35,224 nt of DNA from JBCCGI01 sp039029355 (GCA_039029355.1 JBCCGI010000086.1:1-35224), one strand, 5' to 3'; counted from the first letter of the stretch, positions 1 through 8,339 are shown. Notes: generated by a model from the sequence alone, not told the origin. Numbers and translations: made by a program.

Positions 1-223
1 CATGGGCGGTCCGATCCAGGGCTTCCCGTTCCTCGGCTATGAGCTGCTGATCCTGGCGCCCTACATCGAGACCCAGGCCTTCGGCGTGCACAACATCCCG
101 CTGCCGCCCGACTCCAGCGCGGTCGGCTTCCAGGCCTACGTCCAGGGCGCCCGCGTCGAGCTCGTCGGCGGCCTGCCGGTCGGAGTGCTGCTCAACGGCC
201 TCGACCTCGTCCTCGGCCACTAG
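1..223 (+). CDS. C-terminal end of a secreted-type protein, cut by the window edge
   Basis: Only the last 73-74 codons are visible. The reading frame is open to the left edge and ends in TAG at 221-223, so the ATG at position 2 is internal and not a real start. The peptide matches the end of the next gene's product with one substitution (ETQAFG here, ETQSFG there). It is therefore the end of a paralogous secreted protein in tandem with it. The segment is a beta-rich C-terminal domain rich in Gly, Leu and Pro (GGPIQGFPF, IPLPPDSSAVGFQAYVQGA), which I know only from planctomycete-type extracellular proteins. Its function is unknown. Confidence 0.75.
   Translation, partial: MGGPIQGFPFLGYELLILAPYIETQAFGVHNIPLPPDSSAVGFQAYVQGARVELVGGLPVGVLLNGLDLVLGH
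1..223 (+). repeat. Near-identical direct repeat, copy 1
   Basis: Aligned by eye with 1891-2113, this stretch differs at six positions (10, 40, 61, 77, 208 and 211), giving about 97% identity over 223 bp. One difference changes an amino acid (Ala/Ser); the rest are silent. The repeat covers the 3' ends of two tandem paralogous genes, and the window's left edge falls inside it. Confidence 0.9.
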
Positions 224-267
224 CGCGATTTTTCGCACGGAATCGCGACGAGCGCTTCCGTGCCCTT

Positions 268-294
268 GAGGGGGGAGGCCAGGCCTCCCTCCTC
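268..294 (+). other. Strong GC hairpin in the gap before the 591-aa gene
   Basis: Centred on A281, the arms 268-280 and 282-294 pair at 13 positions with one G-T wobble (core GGGAGGCC / GGCCTCCC). Because the arms nearly touch, the innermost pairs must open to form a loop. It lies 45 bp after the stop at 223 and about 43 bp before the ATG at 338. No T-run follows; a C/T-rich tract does. It may end transcription of the upstream paralogue or act in the 5' leader of the next gene. Confidence 0.5.
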
Positions 295-337
295 TCCCTT
301 CTCCCTCTCTCAGTCCCGCCGGCTCGGGAAGCCCTCC

Positions 338-2113
338 ATGCGCCAAAGACAGCTCTCGATCGCGTTCGCCCTCGCCCTCTCCCCCCTCGTCGCCACGGCC
401 CAGAACCTGACTCCGGCCGGCACCGTCAGCGGTCACGTGCCGCAGCAACGCCCCGCGCTCGGCCCGCACGGCCCCAACGCCGCGCCGGGCGGCGGCGCGC
501 TCGGCCAGGGCCGGCCCGGCGGCCCGAAGCACCAGGTGGGTTTGAGCAACATCCTGGTGTACGACACGGACACGCAGTTCAGCTTTGCGGCCACCGCCGC
601 CCAGAACCTGAGCTTCTTCGGGACGACCGTCGCCGGCTTCTCGAACTTCAACACGCTGCTCGCCAGCGGCTCGTGGGACGCGGTCGCGGTCGACTGCCCC
701 AACGTCAACCCCGAGGGCGGCTGGCAGCCGCTGATCGACTACGTCAATGGGGGAGGCCGCGTCGTGACCTCCTTTTGGAACTGGGACTATGTGCCCGAGC
801 TTGCCGCGGCCTTCGACGTCTTCGTCACCGGCTCGTTCTCGTTGACCGGGCAGACGCTCCTGGACGAGCAGACCTCGCCCGCGTTCCTCGGCGTCACCAT
901 GCCCAACTCCGACTGGGGCGAGTTCTTCTTCGACGACGGCGACTACTTCGCCACGATCGGCTCGGTCGCCCTGGCGACGCTGGCCGGGAACGACGACGCG
1001 GTGATGGCGCGCGGCAACGACGGGCGCACGATCGCGGCGCCGGTGCTTGACGAGGCCGGCAACACCTGGGTGGTCGACGGCAGCGGCGTGCGCCTCTGGG
1101 AGAACATGATCCAGATGGTGGCCAACGCGGGGCAGGGGCCGGACGTCCTCGTCTACGACAACAGCTTCCAGAGCCTCGGGCTGGCGGGTGCGTTCGAGCT
1201 GAGCCCGGGCGACACGTCGCTTTCGAACGGGAACACCTTCAACAGCCAGCTCACCGGCGCGACGTGGGACATCGTGGTGGTCGACTCCTCGCTCAACTGC
1301 ACCCCGTCCGGAGGCTGGGGCCCCCTTATCAAGCACGTGAAGAGCGGCGGCCGCGTCGTGATGTCCTACTGGGACTGGGACGCCGACGCCTGCGACAGCG
1401 CAACGCTCCCGGCCACCTTCGAAGTGGGTGTCGCCAGCTCGATCAACCCGATCGTCGGTGAGACGCTGTTCGACAGCGGCACGACCGACGTGTTCAACGG
1501 CGTCTCGATGCCGAACTCGGACTGGGAGGAGCTCGTTACCGACGACGGGGACCGCTTCGAGCTGCAGGGCATCGCGCTCGGCATCGCACACCTCGGCAAC
1601 CCCGATCGCCCCGTCATCGTGCAGGGCAACGCGGGACGAACCGTCGCTGCGTTGGTGCTCGATAACGCCGGGCCCAACTGGGGCGACGACGCCGTCGAGA
1701 TCTGGAAGAACCTGATGCTGCGCGTCACCGAGCCCAAGGCCTCCGCGACGGTGCGCACCGGCGTGCTCGGGCTGAACCCGCTCGACCTCTCGACGTCCGA
1801 TACGCCGGTGCTCGGCGAGGTCTGGACCGCCAACGTCAACATGGCGCCCAGCGTCGGCACGGCCACGCTCTCCAGCTACGTGACCTTCGGCATGGGCGGC
1901 CCGATCCAGGGCTTCCCGTTCCTCGGCTACGAGCTGCTGATCCTGGCGCCGTACATCGAGACCCAGTCCTTCGGCGTGCACAACATCCCGCTGCCGCCCG
2001 ACTCCAGCGCGGTCGGCTTCCAGGCCTACGTCCAGGGCGCCCGCGTCGAGCTCGTCGGCGGCCTGCCGGTCGGAGTGCTGCTCAACGGCCTCGACCTGGT
2101 GCTCGGCCACTAG
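338..2113 (+). CDS. Secreted protein with two tandem Rossmann-like repeats and a shared C-terminal domain
   Basis: The 591-aa product starts at ATG 338, because MRQRQLSIAFALALSPLVATAQ is a clear signal peptide (cleavage near ATA/Q). An in-frame start at 260 would put 26 charged residues in front of it. After a Gly/Pro-rich linker come two homologous units, about residues 71-262 and 269-462. Both begin I/VLVYD and share GGW-PLI--V--GGRVV-S-W-WD and PNSDW. The alternating hydrophobic strands with a GGRVV turn suggest a ThuA/glutamine-amidotransferase-like fold, but I see no catalytic triad. Residues about 468-591 form a separate C-terminal domain whose last 73 residues recur in the upstream paralogue. 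It is probably extracellular or cell-surface; its function is not recognised. Confidence 0.8.
   Translation: MRQRQLSIAFALALSPLVATAQNLTPAGTVSGHVPQQRPALGPHGPNAAPGGGALGQGRPGGPKHQVGLSNILVYDTDTQFSFAATAAQNLSFFGTTVAGFSNFNTLLASGSWDAVAVDCPNVNPEGGWQPLIDYVNGGGRVVTSFWNWDYVPELAAAFDVFVTGSFSLTGQTLLDEQTSPAFLGVTMPNSDWGEFFFDDGDYFATIGSVALATLAGNDDAVMARGNDGRTIAAPVLDEAGNTWVVDGSGVRLWENMIQMVANAGQGPDVLVYDNSFQSLGLAGAFELSPGDTSLSNGNTFNSQLTGATWDIVVVDSSLNCTPSGGWGPLIKHVKSGGRVVMSYWDWDADACDSATLPATFEVGVASSINPIVGETLFDSGTTDVFNGVSMPNSDWEELVTDDGDRFELQGIALGIAHLGNPDRPVIVQGNAGRTVAALVLDNAGPNWGDDAVEIWKNLMLRVTEPKASATVRTGVLGLNPLDLSTSDTPVLGEVWTANVNMAPSVGTATLSSYVTFGMGGPIQGFPFLGYELLILAPYIETQSFGVHNIPLPPDSSAVGFQAYVQGARVELVGGLPVGVLLNGLDLVLGH
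1891..2113 (+). repeat. Near-identical direct repeat, copy 2
   Basis: This is the partner of 1-223, with six mismatches in 223 bp. It covers the last 73 codons and stop codon of the 591-aa gene. The near-absence of silent changes points to recent tandem duplication or gene conversion between neighbouring paralogues. Confidence 0.9.
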
Positions 2114-2126
2114 GCGGCCGCGGCTC

Positions 2127-2160
2127 GGGGCCCTGGGAGTGGAGCGTCTCCCGGGGCCCT
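2127..2160. terminator. Candidate bidirectional terminator hairpin between convergent genes
   Basis: Arms 2127-2139 and 2148-2160 pair over 13 bp with two wobble pairs around an 8-nt loop (GGGCCC-T-GGGAG / CTCCC-G-GGGCCC). It fills the 45-bp gap between the + gene ending at 2113 and the - gene whose stop codon begins at 2161. There is no T-tract on either side, so intrinsic termination is inferred from position and stem strength only. Confidence 0.6.
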
Positions 2161-3445
2161 AGCCGTCCTGCTCCGCCTCCTCGCGCAGGCAGTAGAGGTA
2201 GCGCCGCCCGCGCAGGAACAGCTCGTCGCCGACGATCACCGGGCTCGCGTCGAAGCAGTCGTCGAGCTCGTTGTTCGCCAGCTGCTCGAACTCCGACCCG
2301 GCGCGCAGCACCACGACCGTGCCCTCGCGCGACGCGAAGTAGAGCCTCCCCGCGGCCGCGACCGGCGAGGCGTGGATCGTCCGCACGCCGTCGAGGCGCT
2401 CGCCGGCGAAGTGCTCCTCGCCCGTCGCTGCGTCGAGGCAGTTCAGCACGCCGCCGCTGTTGCGCAGGAAGAAGAAGAGCCCGTCGACCACGATCGGGTT
2501 CGGCACGTACGACGCGGCCTTGCTGTAGGACCAGGCGACCTCGCCGGTCTCGGAGCGCAGCGCCTGGATCACGTTCCCCTTGTAGGAGTTCAGCACGTAG
2601 ACCAGGTCGCCGACCACCGTGGGCGAGTTGACCGGGTTCTTCGACATGCCGCCCTGCGACCAGGACGGCTCGCCGTCGGCGAGCGCGTAAGCGTGGGTCG
2701 CGTCCGAGCCGCTGGCGATGACGTGCGCGCCATCGCTGCCCGGAGCGAGGGCCGGCGACCCCCAGCTGGAGTCGCAGTCGCGCGGGCGGCGCCAGCGTTC
2801 CTCGCCGGACTCGGCGTCGAGCGCGATCAGCGCCGACTGGCCCTCGTGGTCCCACGGAACGACGACGAGGCCCGACGCGAGGAGCGGCGTAGCGCCTTCG
2901 CCGAACTCCGCGGCCGTGGTCATGCGTCCGAGATCGCGGCTCCAGAGCACCTCGCCGTCGAGGTCGAGGGCGTAGATGCCGTGCGACCCGAAGGACGCGA
3001 ACAGGCGCTGCCCATCGGTCGACATCGAGGCCGACGCCAGCGAGCTGGTCGCGTGCAGCTTCTCGTGCGGCGCCGCGTCGACCACCTGGGTGCGCCACAG
3101 CTCCTCGCCGGTCGCGCGGTCGTACGCGAGCACAAGCAGACGATGCGGCTCGCGCGGCGGACGCGGGACCTCGCCGCCCTCGATCTTGGCGCCGCTCTCC
3201 GGCAACCCGCAGGTCAGGTAGAGCCGATCGCCGAGCACGACCGGCGTCGAGGCGCCCAGCCCGGGGAGCTCGACCCGCCAGCGCACGTTGTGCTCCTCGC
3301 TGAAGGTCAGCGGCGGCTGCGCGTCGGCGGCGGCGAGCCCGTTGCCGGACGGCCCGCGCCAGGCCGGCCAAGCGGCCTCCTGGGCGTGGGGAAGAGCGGG
3401 GCTGGCGAGCGATCCGAGGACAAGCGTCAAAGCGGCGGTGCACAT
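2159..3445 (-). CDS. Secreted PQQ-type beta-propeller protein
   Basis: The 428-aa product begins MCTAALTLVLGSLASPALPHAQ, a signal peptide. A GTG three codons upstream (3454) is an alternative start, and neither has a clear ribosome site. The mature protein opens with WPAWRGPSGNG, a hallmark of the PQQ-binding-like propeller proteins abundant in Planctomycetota. Blade motifs follow at regular spacing: LDLDGEVLWSRDL, LDAESGEERWR, SETGEVAWSYS and LDAATGEEHF. These match the A-x-D-x-x-T-G-x-x-x-W blade signature of the BamB/quinoprotein fold. No catalytic residues of a quinoprotein dehydrogenase are evident, so a structural or binding role outside the membrane is more likely. It is the last of four co-oriented minus-strand genes. 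Confidence 0.88.
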   Translation of the reverse strand: MCTAALTLVLGSLASPALPHAQEAAWPAWRGPSGNGLAAADAQPPLTFSEEHNVRWRVELPGLGASTPVVLGDRLYLTCGLPESGAKIEGGEVPRPPREPHRLLVLAYDRATGEELWRTQVVDAAPHEKLHATSSLASASMSTDGQRLFASFGSHGIYALDLDGEVLWSRDLGRMTTAAEFGEGATPLLASGLVVVPWDHEGQSALIALDAESGEERWRRPRDCDSSWGSPALAPGSDGAHVIASGSDATHAYALADGEPSWSQGGMSKNPVNSPTVVGDLVYVLNSYKGNVIQALRSETGEVAWSYSKAASYVPNPIVVDGLFFFLRNSGGVLNCLDAATGEEHFAGERLDGVRTIHASPVAAAGRLYFASREGTVVVLRAGSEFEQLANNELDDCFDASPVIVGDELFLRGRRYLYCLREEAEQDG

Positions 3446-3508
3446 GCCGGCCACTCTAACCGAGCCGCCCCGCGGCGCTCGTTCGGCTCCGGTTCGACCC
3501 CCGTTGGA

Positions 3509-4021
3509 CTACAGGCCGACGAAGGCGTTGACCACCAGGAAGGTCTGGTTGGACGTCCCGCTGGTGCCGCCGAAGTCGTCCGACTCGCCGGCGAAGGTGA
3601 ACCCCACCCCGGAATTCCCCGAGGTGTCGAAGCGTCCGCTGAAGGCGAGGATCCGGGAGGGGTCGGAGCGGTCCCCGCGTACGGTCAGCCGGGTGACGAT
3701 GCCGTCGTCGACCACCTCCAGCCCCTCGCCGCTCAGGTTCGACAGGGCGAGCGTATCCGGCAGCGCCAGGTGGGCGCGCTCGACACCGCCCTGATCCGTG
3801 ACGATGACGGTGAAGTTGTACTCGGTGTTGGGCCGCAGGTTGAGGTACTGCGAGCCGCCCTCGCCCTCCCAGGTCTCGCGCGGCGGGTTGGACATCAGCT
3901 TGCTGCCCACCCCGGGGCCGGAGATGCGGAGCTCGATGCGCGGCGCGACCGAATCGACGGCCGGAATGGTCGCACAGGAGGCGGCTAGGGCGGAGAGGAG
4001 GAGGGCGGGAAGGAGGCGCAT
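3509..4021 (-). CDS. Small putative lipoprotein of unknown function
   Basis: The 170-aa product starts MRLLPALLLSALAASC, a short lipoprotein signal in which AASC fits a relaxed lipobox with Cys16 as the lipidated residue. The rest is beta-rich without charged clusters (YLNLRPNTEYNFTVIVTD, then ILAFSGRFDTSG), resembling an Ig-like or fibronectin-type sandwich. I recognise no family. It is 63 bp upstream of the propeller gene and 96 bp downstream of the methyltransferase gene on the same strand. A weak GAGAGA lies before the start. Confidence 0.65.
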   Translation of the reverse strand: MRLLPALLLSALAASCATIPAVDSVAPRIELRISGPGVGSKLMSNPPRETWEGEGGSQYLNLRPNTEYNFTVIVTDQGGVERAHLALPDTLALSNLSGEGLEVVDDGIVTRLTVRGDRSDPSRILAFSGRFDTSGNSGVGFTFAGESDDFGGTSGTSNQTFLVVNAFVGL

Positions 4022-4117
4022 GGGGGTCTCTCAGAGCGGATCGGGTGCGGGAATCGTCCTGTCCCCCAGCCGGACGCAAAGCGCCGCCGCCGGCCGACAA
4101 ACGCACGTCGAATCCGC

Positions 4118-4771
4118 CTAGGCGTCCGCCGGAGCGCGCGTGGTCACCCAGGTGACCCACTCGTCCGCCGGCTGCGTTCGCAGCACCTCGAAGCCCAGCT
4201 CGCGGTTCCACTCCGCCAGCGTCGCGAGGTCGACCGTTGCGCCGTTCCACGTGTCGAGCCCCGGCTCGCCGTCCCAGGGCTTGGTCTTGATCAGGAACTT
4301 GAACACCCCTCCCGGTGCGAGCACGCGGCGCGCCTCGCCGATGTAGCTCCGGATCACGTCGGGGTCGGGGATGTGCTGGAACACGACGTAGGAGTAGACC
4401 AGATGGAAGAAGCCGTCCTCGTACTGCCCCAGGCTCTGCCCGTCCCCCACCGCGGGATGCGCGTTGGGGAAGGCCGACAGGTAGTCGTGCGCCTCGCGGA
4501 TCATCTCGGGCGAGACGTCGACACCGTGGACCTCGCGGAAGATCAGCGCGAGGAAGCGCAGCATGCGCCCGACGCCGCAGCCGATCTCGAGCACGCGCGT
4601 CTCCTCGGGCAGGTGCTCGTGCACGTCCTCGAGCAGCACGTAGCTGTCGCGCAGGCCGGACAGCGCGAAGCGCAGCCCCACGGCCTCGACGTCCGCGATC
4701 GCCGACCAGGAGTCTCTCCGGGCGCGCTCGTCCCAGTCGCGGCGCATCTGCTCGAGAACGTCGTCAGTCAC
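4118..4771 (-). CDS. Class I SAM-dependent methyltransferase
   Basis: The 217-aa cytoplasmic protein has the Methyltransf_11/25 layout. Motif I is VLEIGCGVGRM (about residues 60-70), the acidic residue binding the SAM ribose is in VHGVDVSPEM (Asp85), and a motif IV-like strand is YSYVVFQHIPD (about 127-136). A post-motif helix and strand follow (EARRVLAPGGVFKFLIKTK). The start is GTG at 4771, supported by a strong GGAGGAG-type ribosome site 7-8 nt upstream. The substrate cannot be told from sequence. It sits between the fused membrane protein and the lipoprotein, all on the minus strand, with gaps that permit one transcript. Confidence 0.88.
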   Translation of the reverse strand: MTDDVLEQMRRDWDERARRDSWSAIADVEAVGLRFALSGLRDSYVLLEDVHEHLPEETRVLEIGCGVGRMLRFLALIFREVHGVDVSPEMIREAHDYLSAFPNAHPAVGDGQSLGQYEDGFFHLVYSYVVFQHIPDPDVIRSYIGEARRVLAPGGVFKFLIKTKPWDGEPGLDTWNGATVDLATLAEWNRELGFEVLRTQPADEWVTWVTTRAPADA

Positions 4772-4826
4772 GATGGCTCCTCCTCGCTTCCACCTGCGCG
4801 CAGTCTAACCGGCCCGCCCCGCGCGG

Positions 4827-6767
4827 CTACCGGTCGCCGCCGAGGAGGCCGCCGAGCACGCTCTTGGCCTGGTCGGGCAGATGTCCGCCGAGCTTCTCCT
4901 GCAGGTCGACCGGTACCGAGTCGAGTACCGAGCTCGGCAGCTCGACGCCCGCGCGCTCGACCAGCTCGCCGAGCTTCTCTTCGGCGGTGTCGCGGAGGCG
5001 CTGCACCAGCTCCTTCTTGCCGGCCTCGGCCACCGCCTCGAGGAAGGTCGAGTGCTCGAAGCGGATGCGCGGCGCGTCGATCGAGCCCGAGAGCGCGATC
5101 GGCAGCGTCAGCCCGTCGACCCGCGTCGGCTCGATCCCGGGCAGCCGCAGCTCGGTGTCGCGGAAGGTCGCGCGCAGGGGCAGATCGACCCAGCCGATGC
5201 GACCGTCGTCCCAGGTGCCGTCGAGCTCGAGGTCCAGCGTCCCGCCCACGAGCGGCGCCGGGCCCGGAAGCCGCAGGCGCGCGAGCACGTCGTCGACGTC
5301 GAGCCCGCGCCACGAGAAGCTCAACGCGCCGTCGCCGCCCGCGCGCGAGGCCGGCGCGAGGTCGACCGCGAACCGCACGTCGCCGTCGCGCGAGACCAGC
5401 TCGACGCGCGGCGGTTGATCCAGGAGCGCGGGATGGGAGGAGAGCTCCGTCGCGCGCAGGTCGAACACGCGCCCCGGCAGGAAGTCGGTCGCGATGCCGT
5501 CGACGACGAGCTCCGAGAGGCGGAACGAGGGCGCCTCGTCGATCAGGCGCTCGGCGCGCACCGAGAACCAGCCGCGCTCGCGCGCCTGGCGGGCGATGCG
5601 CTCGCTCCAGGACTCGCCGTCGCGAGGCTCGTCCGCGGGATCTTCGTCGCGACCCTCCGGCGGCGCGTCGCGCTCGTCGCCCTCCGCGCCGCCACGCAGG
5701 CCGGACAGCTTGTCCAGCCAGCCGCGCGCCTGCGCCAGGCGGTCGCGCCACAGCTCGTACTCCTGCAGCACGTCCTCGAGCGAGAGATCGCGCGGGTCCC
5801 AGGGCTTCTCCGCCTCGGCCTCGGGCTCGCTCTCCTCCTCGGCCGGCGACTCGACGCGCTCGCCCGGCGTCTCGCGCGGAGCTCCGCTGCGCACGTCGCG
5901 CACGACCACGCGTGCGAGGTGGACGCGGCGCCGCGCCAGGTCGACCTGGTCGACGTCGGCCTCCAGCTGCGCCGCGCGGAAGAGGTCGAGCGAGAGCTCG
6001 TTCGGGTCGGCCAGCGCGACATCGGTCGCGCCCAGCCGCCCGCCGAACAGGTCGAGGTCGAGCCCGCCGACGTCGGCGGTCGCTCCGTTGGCGCGCTCCA
6101 GCGCGACCTCGAGCGCCCCGCGCGCGAGCGTGCCCGCGAGCTGGCTCTGCACCGCGTACGCCCCGCCGCCCAGCACGAGCAGCAGCGCCACGCCCGGCAC
6201 GCGCACCGGGTTGCCGACGCGCCGGCTCAGCTTCTGCTCCCAGGTGCTCCGCCCCTTGCCGCCGAAGAACAGCCACAGCCCGAGCCGCGCCGCGGGCTTC
6301 GCGGCGAGCGCGCTCAGGAGCCCCGGCGCGTCCTGCGCCGCCAGCATCCGCCGCCGGAACGCCCCGACCGTGCGCGCGAGGAAGAGCCCCACGATCCCGC
6401 CGAGGGCCAGCGCGATCACCTGGCCCCCCGCGACCGCGTAGTACTCGAGTCCGCACCAGGCCAGCACCGGCGCGTTGACGACCTCGCGCGCCGTCTCACG
6501 GCCGGGCCCGTCAAGCAGCAGCTGGCCCAGGCGGAACGAGAGCGGCGCGGCGGCGACCGCCAGCACCTTCGCCGCGCCGGCGATCAGCAGCGCGAGCCCG
6601 AGGTTCGCGTTCACGAGCAGGAGCAACGCGATGACCCCGATCAGGAGCGCGGGTCCCTGCGAGAAGCTCGGCGCGAAGCCGAGCATCGCGCCGAGCACGC
6701 AGGCGGAGAAGAGCTGGAACGGAGTCGCCTGTCCCCGGAGGACGCTGCCGAGCTTGCGGAAGACCAT
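4827..6767 (-). CDS. Fusion of TIGR03546-like membrane domain and TIGR03545-like AsmA-type domain
   Basis: The 646-aa product starts at ATG 6767 (MVFRKLGSVLRG); the open frame upstream to 7025 is Arg/Pro-rich and looks non-coding. Residues about 1-145 are a helical membrane domain (TM-like 17-33, 40-75, 107-131) resembling TIGR03546, related to DUF2062. Residues about 165-646 resemble TIGR03545: a single TM (about 188-206), then an AsmA-like stretch (TADVGGLDLDLFGGRLGA, then DVDQVDLARRRVHLARVVVRDV). An acidic linker (about 300-330) and a long beta-rich periplasmic region follow. The two families are known mainly as neighbouring genes in bacteria with outer membranes; here they are one chain. 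A role in envelope or lipid handling is inference from the AsmA resemblance. A GTG six codons upstream is an alternative start. Confidence 0.75.
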   Translation of the reverse strand: MVFRKLGSVLRGQATPFQLFSACVLGAMLGFAPSFSQGPALLIGVIALLLLVNANLGLALLIAGAAKVLAVAAAPLSFRLGQLLLDGPGRETAREVVNAPVLAWCGLEYYAVAGGQVIALALGGIVGLFLARTVGAFRRRMLAAQDAPGLLSALAAKPAARLGLWLFFGGKGRSTWEQKLSRRVGNPVRVPGVALLLVLGGGAYAVQSQLAGTLARGALEVALERANGATADVGGLDLDLFGGRLGATDVALADPNELSLDLFRAAQLEADVDQVDLARRRVHLARVVVRDVRSGAPRETPGERVESPAEEESEPEAEAEKPWDPRDLSLEDVLQEYELWRDRLAQARGWLDKLSGLRGGAEGDERDAPPEGRDEDPADEPRDGESWSERIARQARERGWFSVRAERLIDEAPSFRLSELVVDGIATDFLPGRVFDLRATELSSHPALLDQPPRVELVSRDGDVRFAVDLAPASRAGGDGALSFSWRGLDVDDVLARLRLPGPAPLVGGTLDLELDGTWDDGRIGWVDLPLRATFRDTELRLPGIEPTRVDGLTLPIALSGSIDAPRIRFEHSTFLEAVAEAGKKELVQRLRDTAEEKLGELVERAGVELPSSVLDSVPVDLQEKLGGHLPDQAKSVLGGLLGGDR

Positions 6768-7031
6768 GGGTGCAGGTATCGGCACCGCGAGGAAGCCGAA
6801 ATGAGGTCGAGACGCGGCTCTTGGGGCGCGGAGACGCCAGGCCCGGGGCTCGCAGGACGGAGGATCCCGATGGGGCTCCGCCGCCCGGCGTGGGAGGTCA
6901 CGGGGCACGGGATCGCGCAGGAGCAGCTCCGACGGGGCACCGGGAAAAAACCGCCCCTGCCGACGGTGTCGCGAGCCCCGCACCTCGCCTATCCTCCGCT
7001 CGGTCGCCGGCCTCGTCGGCTCCATCCCGCC
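6768..7031. promoter_or_regulatory. Divergent intergenic region (264 bp)
   Basis: This gap separates the minus-strand membrane-fusion gene from the plus-strand SGNH hydrolase gene, so it must hold at least one promoter for each. I see no convincing -35/-10 pair; the only A-rich patch is a run of six A at about 6953-6958. No open frame here has a plausible protein. Confidence 0.4.
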
Positions 7032-8339
7032 ATGGGTCTACCCCCCGAGACTCCGAAGCGTCGAGGCAGCGCTCTCCTGCGCGCCGCGGTCGCGTTTGCG
7101 CTCGGGTTGGTCGTGCTCGAGCTCGGCCTGCAGGCCGCCGGAGCGCTGCTGCAGGGGCGCATGCGGCGCGGCGCCGTCGAGGCCGACGCAGCCGCGCTGA
7201 TCTGCCTCGGCGACTCGAACGTCTACGGCCTCTACGAGGAGCTCACGGACTCCTACCCCGGCGCGCTCGCGCGCATCGCCGGCGAGCGCGCGAGCGACGC
7301 GCCGACGGTCCGGAACCTGGGCTGGCCCGGCAAGACGAGCTACGACTGCGTGCTCGAGCTGCGCAGCGTGCTGGAGAGCTCCGCGCCGCGCGCGGTGCTG
7401 GTGACGGCAGGCTTCAACAACCGCTGGTCGTGGCTGCCGCTCGACGAGGTCCGCTACGAGGATCCGCCGTGGTACGAGAGCCTGCGCACGGTGCGGCTGG
7501 CGCGGCTCACACTGTCGCAGCGCGAGGCGAAGGCGGCCCCCAGCGCCGAGCCGATCGAGCGCGCACAGGGAAGCCGTACGCTCCACACGCGCAAGGAGAC
7601 CACGCACGAGACCCGGGACCTGCTCGGCAGCGCACGGCGCGACTGGCGCGAGATGCAGCGCCTGTGCGAGGCCGCCGGCGTACCGTTCCTGCTCGTCACC
7701 TACGGCGCCCCGCGCGGCGACTACGGCAGCCTCAACGACGCGATGCGGCGGGCCGCCGAGGAGGACGGGCTCGACGTGATCGACGTCGAGGCGACCTGCG
7801 GCGCGCTCGCGACGCGCCTGGGCGACGGCGAGGTCTACTACCCCGACTACCACCCGCGGCGTCCGGGGTACGAAGTGATCGCGCGCGAGGTCTTCAACGG
7901 CCTGGTCGCGCGCGGGGTGCTCGCTGGCGAGCCGATCCGTGACGTGTCTGCCGACATCGTGGCCGCGGCGCAGGCCGGCTCGATCCACCTGCGGGCGCCG
8001 AGCCCGGAGGCGGGCAGCGCCGCGCTCGTGGTCGAGGACGAGGTGCCGGGCTCGGCGCTGCAGGTCGTGCTGTGGGCGCCGCACGAGATCGGCGCGCCCG
8101 CACCCGACGCGCGCTGGCCCGAGGTGATGGACGACCCGCTCCTCCAGCGCACGCTGATGTGGAACAGCCTGCGCACGAGCGTGGACGACCACGGCCGAGC
8201 CGAGGTGCGCCTCTCGCTCGCGCAGCTCGATCAGGCCGACCTGCGCGGCAAGCGCGTCTTCTTCGGCTACATCGTGACCGCCTCGGGTACGACGTCGGCG
8301 CGGCGCTTCGGCGCCGAGGGTGTCGGCGTGCTGCCCTAG
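7032..8339 (+). CDS. Membrane-anchored SGNH/GDSL-family hydrolase
   Basis: The 435-aa product has an N-terminal anchor or uncleaved signal (about residues 14-41). Its SGNH blocks are block I CLGDSNVYG with nucleophile Ser62, block II NLGWPGKTS (Gly97 region), block III TAGFNN (Gly127/Asn129-130) and block V YYPDYHP with Asp272 and His274. The D-x-H spacing and N-terminal TM recall the AlgX/DltD-like acyl-handling SGNH proteins. The closest function is probably an extracytoplasmic esterase or O-acetyl transfer/removal enzyme. Residues about 300-435 form an additional beta-rich C-terminal domain. The ATG at 7032 is chosen because the upstream in-frame sequence is an antisense shadow of the divergent gene. 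Confidence 0.82.
   Translation: MGLPPETPKRRGSALLRAAVAFALGLVVLELGLQAAGALLQGRMRRGAVEADAAALICLGDSNVYGLYEELTDSYPGALARIAGERASDAPTVRNLGWPGKTSYDCVLELRSVLESSAPRAVLVTAGFNNRWSWLPLDEVRYEDPPWYESLRTVRLARLTLSQREAKAAPSAEPIERAQGSRTLHTRKETTHETRDLLGSARRDWREMQRLCEAAGVPFLLVTYGAPRGDYGSLNDAMRRAAEEDGLDVIDVEATCGALATRLGDGEVYYPDYHPRRPGYEVIAREVFNGLVARGVLAGEPIRDVSADIVAAAQAGSIHLRAPSPEAGSAALVVEDEVPGSALQVVLWAPHEIGAPAPDARWPEVMDDPLLQRTLMWNSLRTSVDDHGRAEVRLSLAQLDQADLRGKRVFFGYIVTASGTTSARRFGAEGVGVLP

Noticed and set aside
4021..4068. TGGGGG ... CCCCCA inverted repeat before the small lipoprotein gene
   Set aside because: Only six bases pair across a 36-nt gap that is itself GC-rich, so chance is likely.
6953..6958. Run of six A as a promoter or terminator signal in the divergent region
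   Set aside because: There is no -10/-35 pair and no stem beside it in either direction.
4881..7031. Very long plus-strand open frame running opposite the membrane-fusion gene into the hydrolase gene
   Set aside because: The part before 7032 is Arg/Ala/Glu-rich low-complexity protein complementary to a gene with clear TM and AsmA-like features; only the part from 7032 is a recognisable protein.
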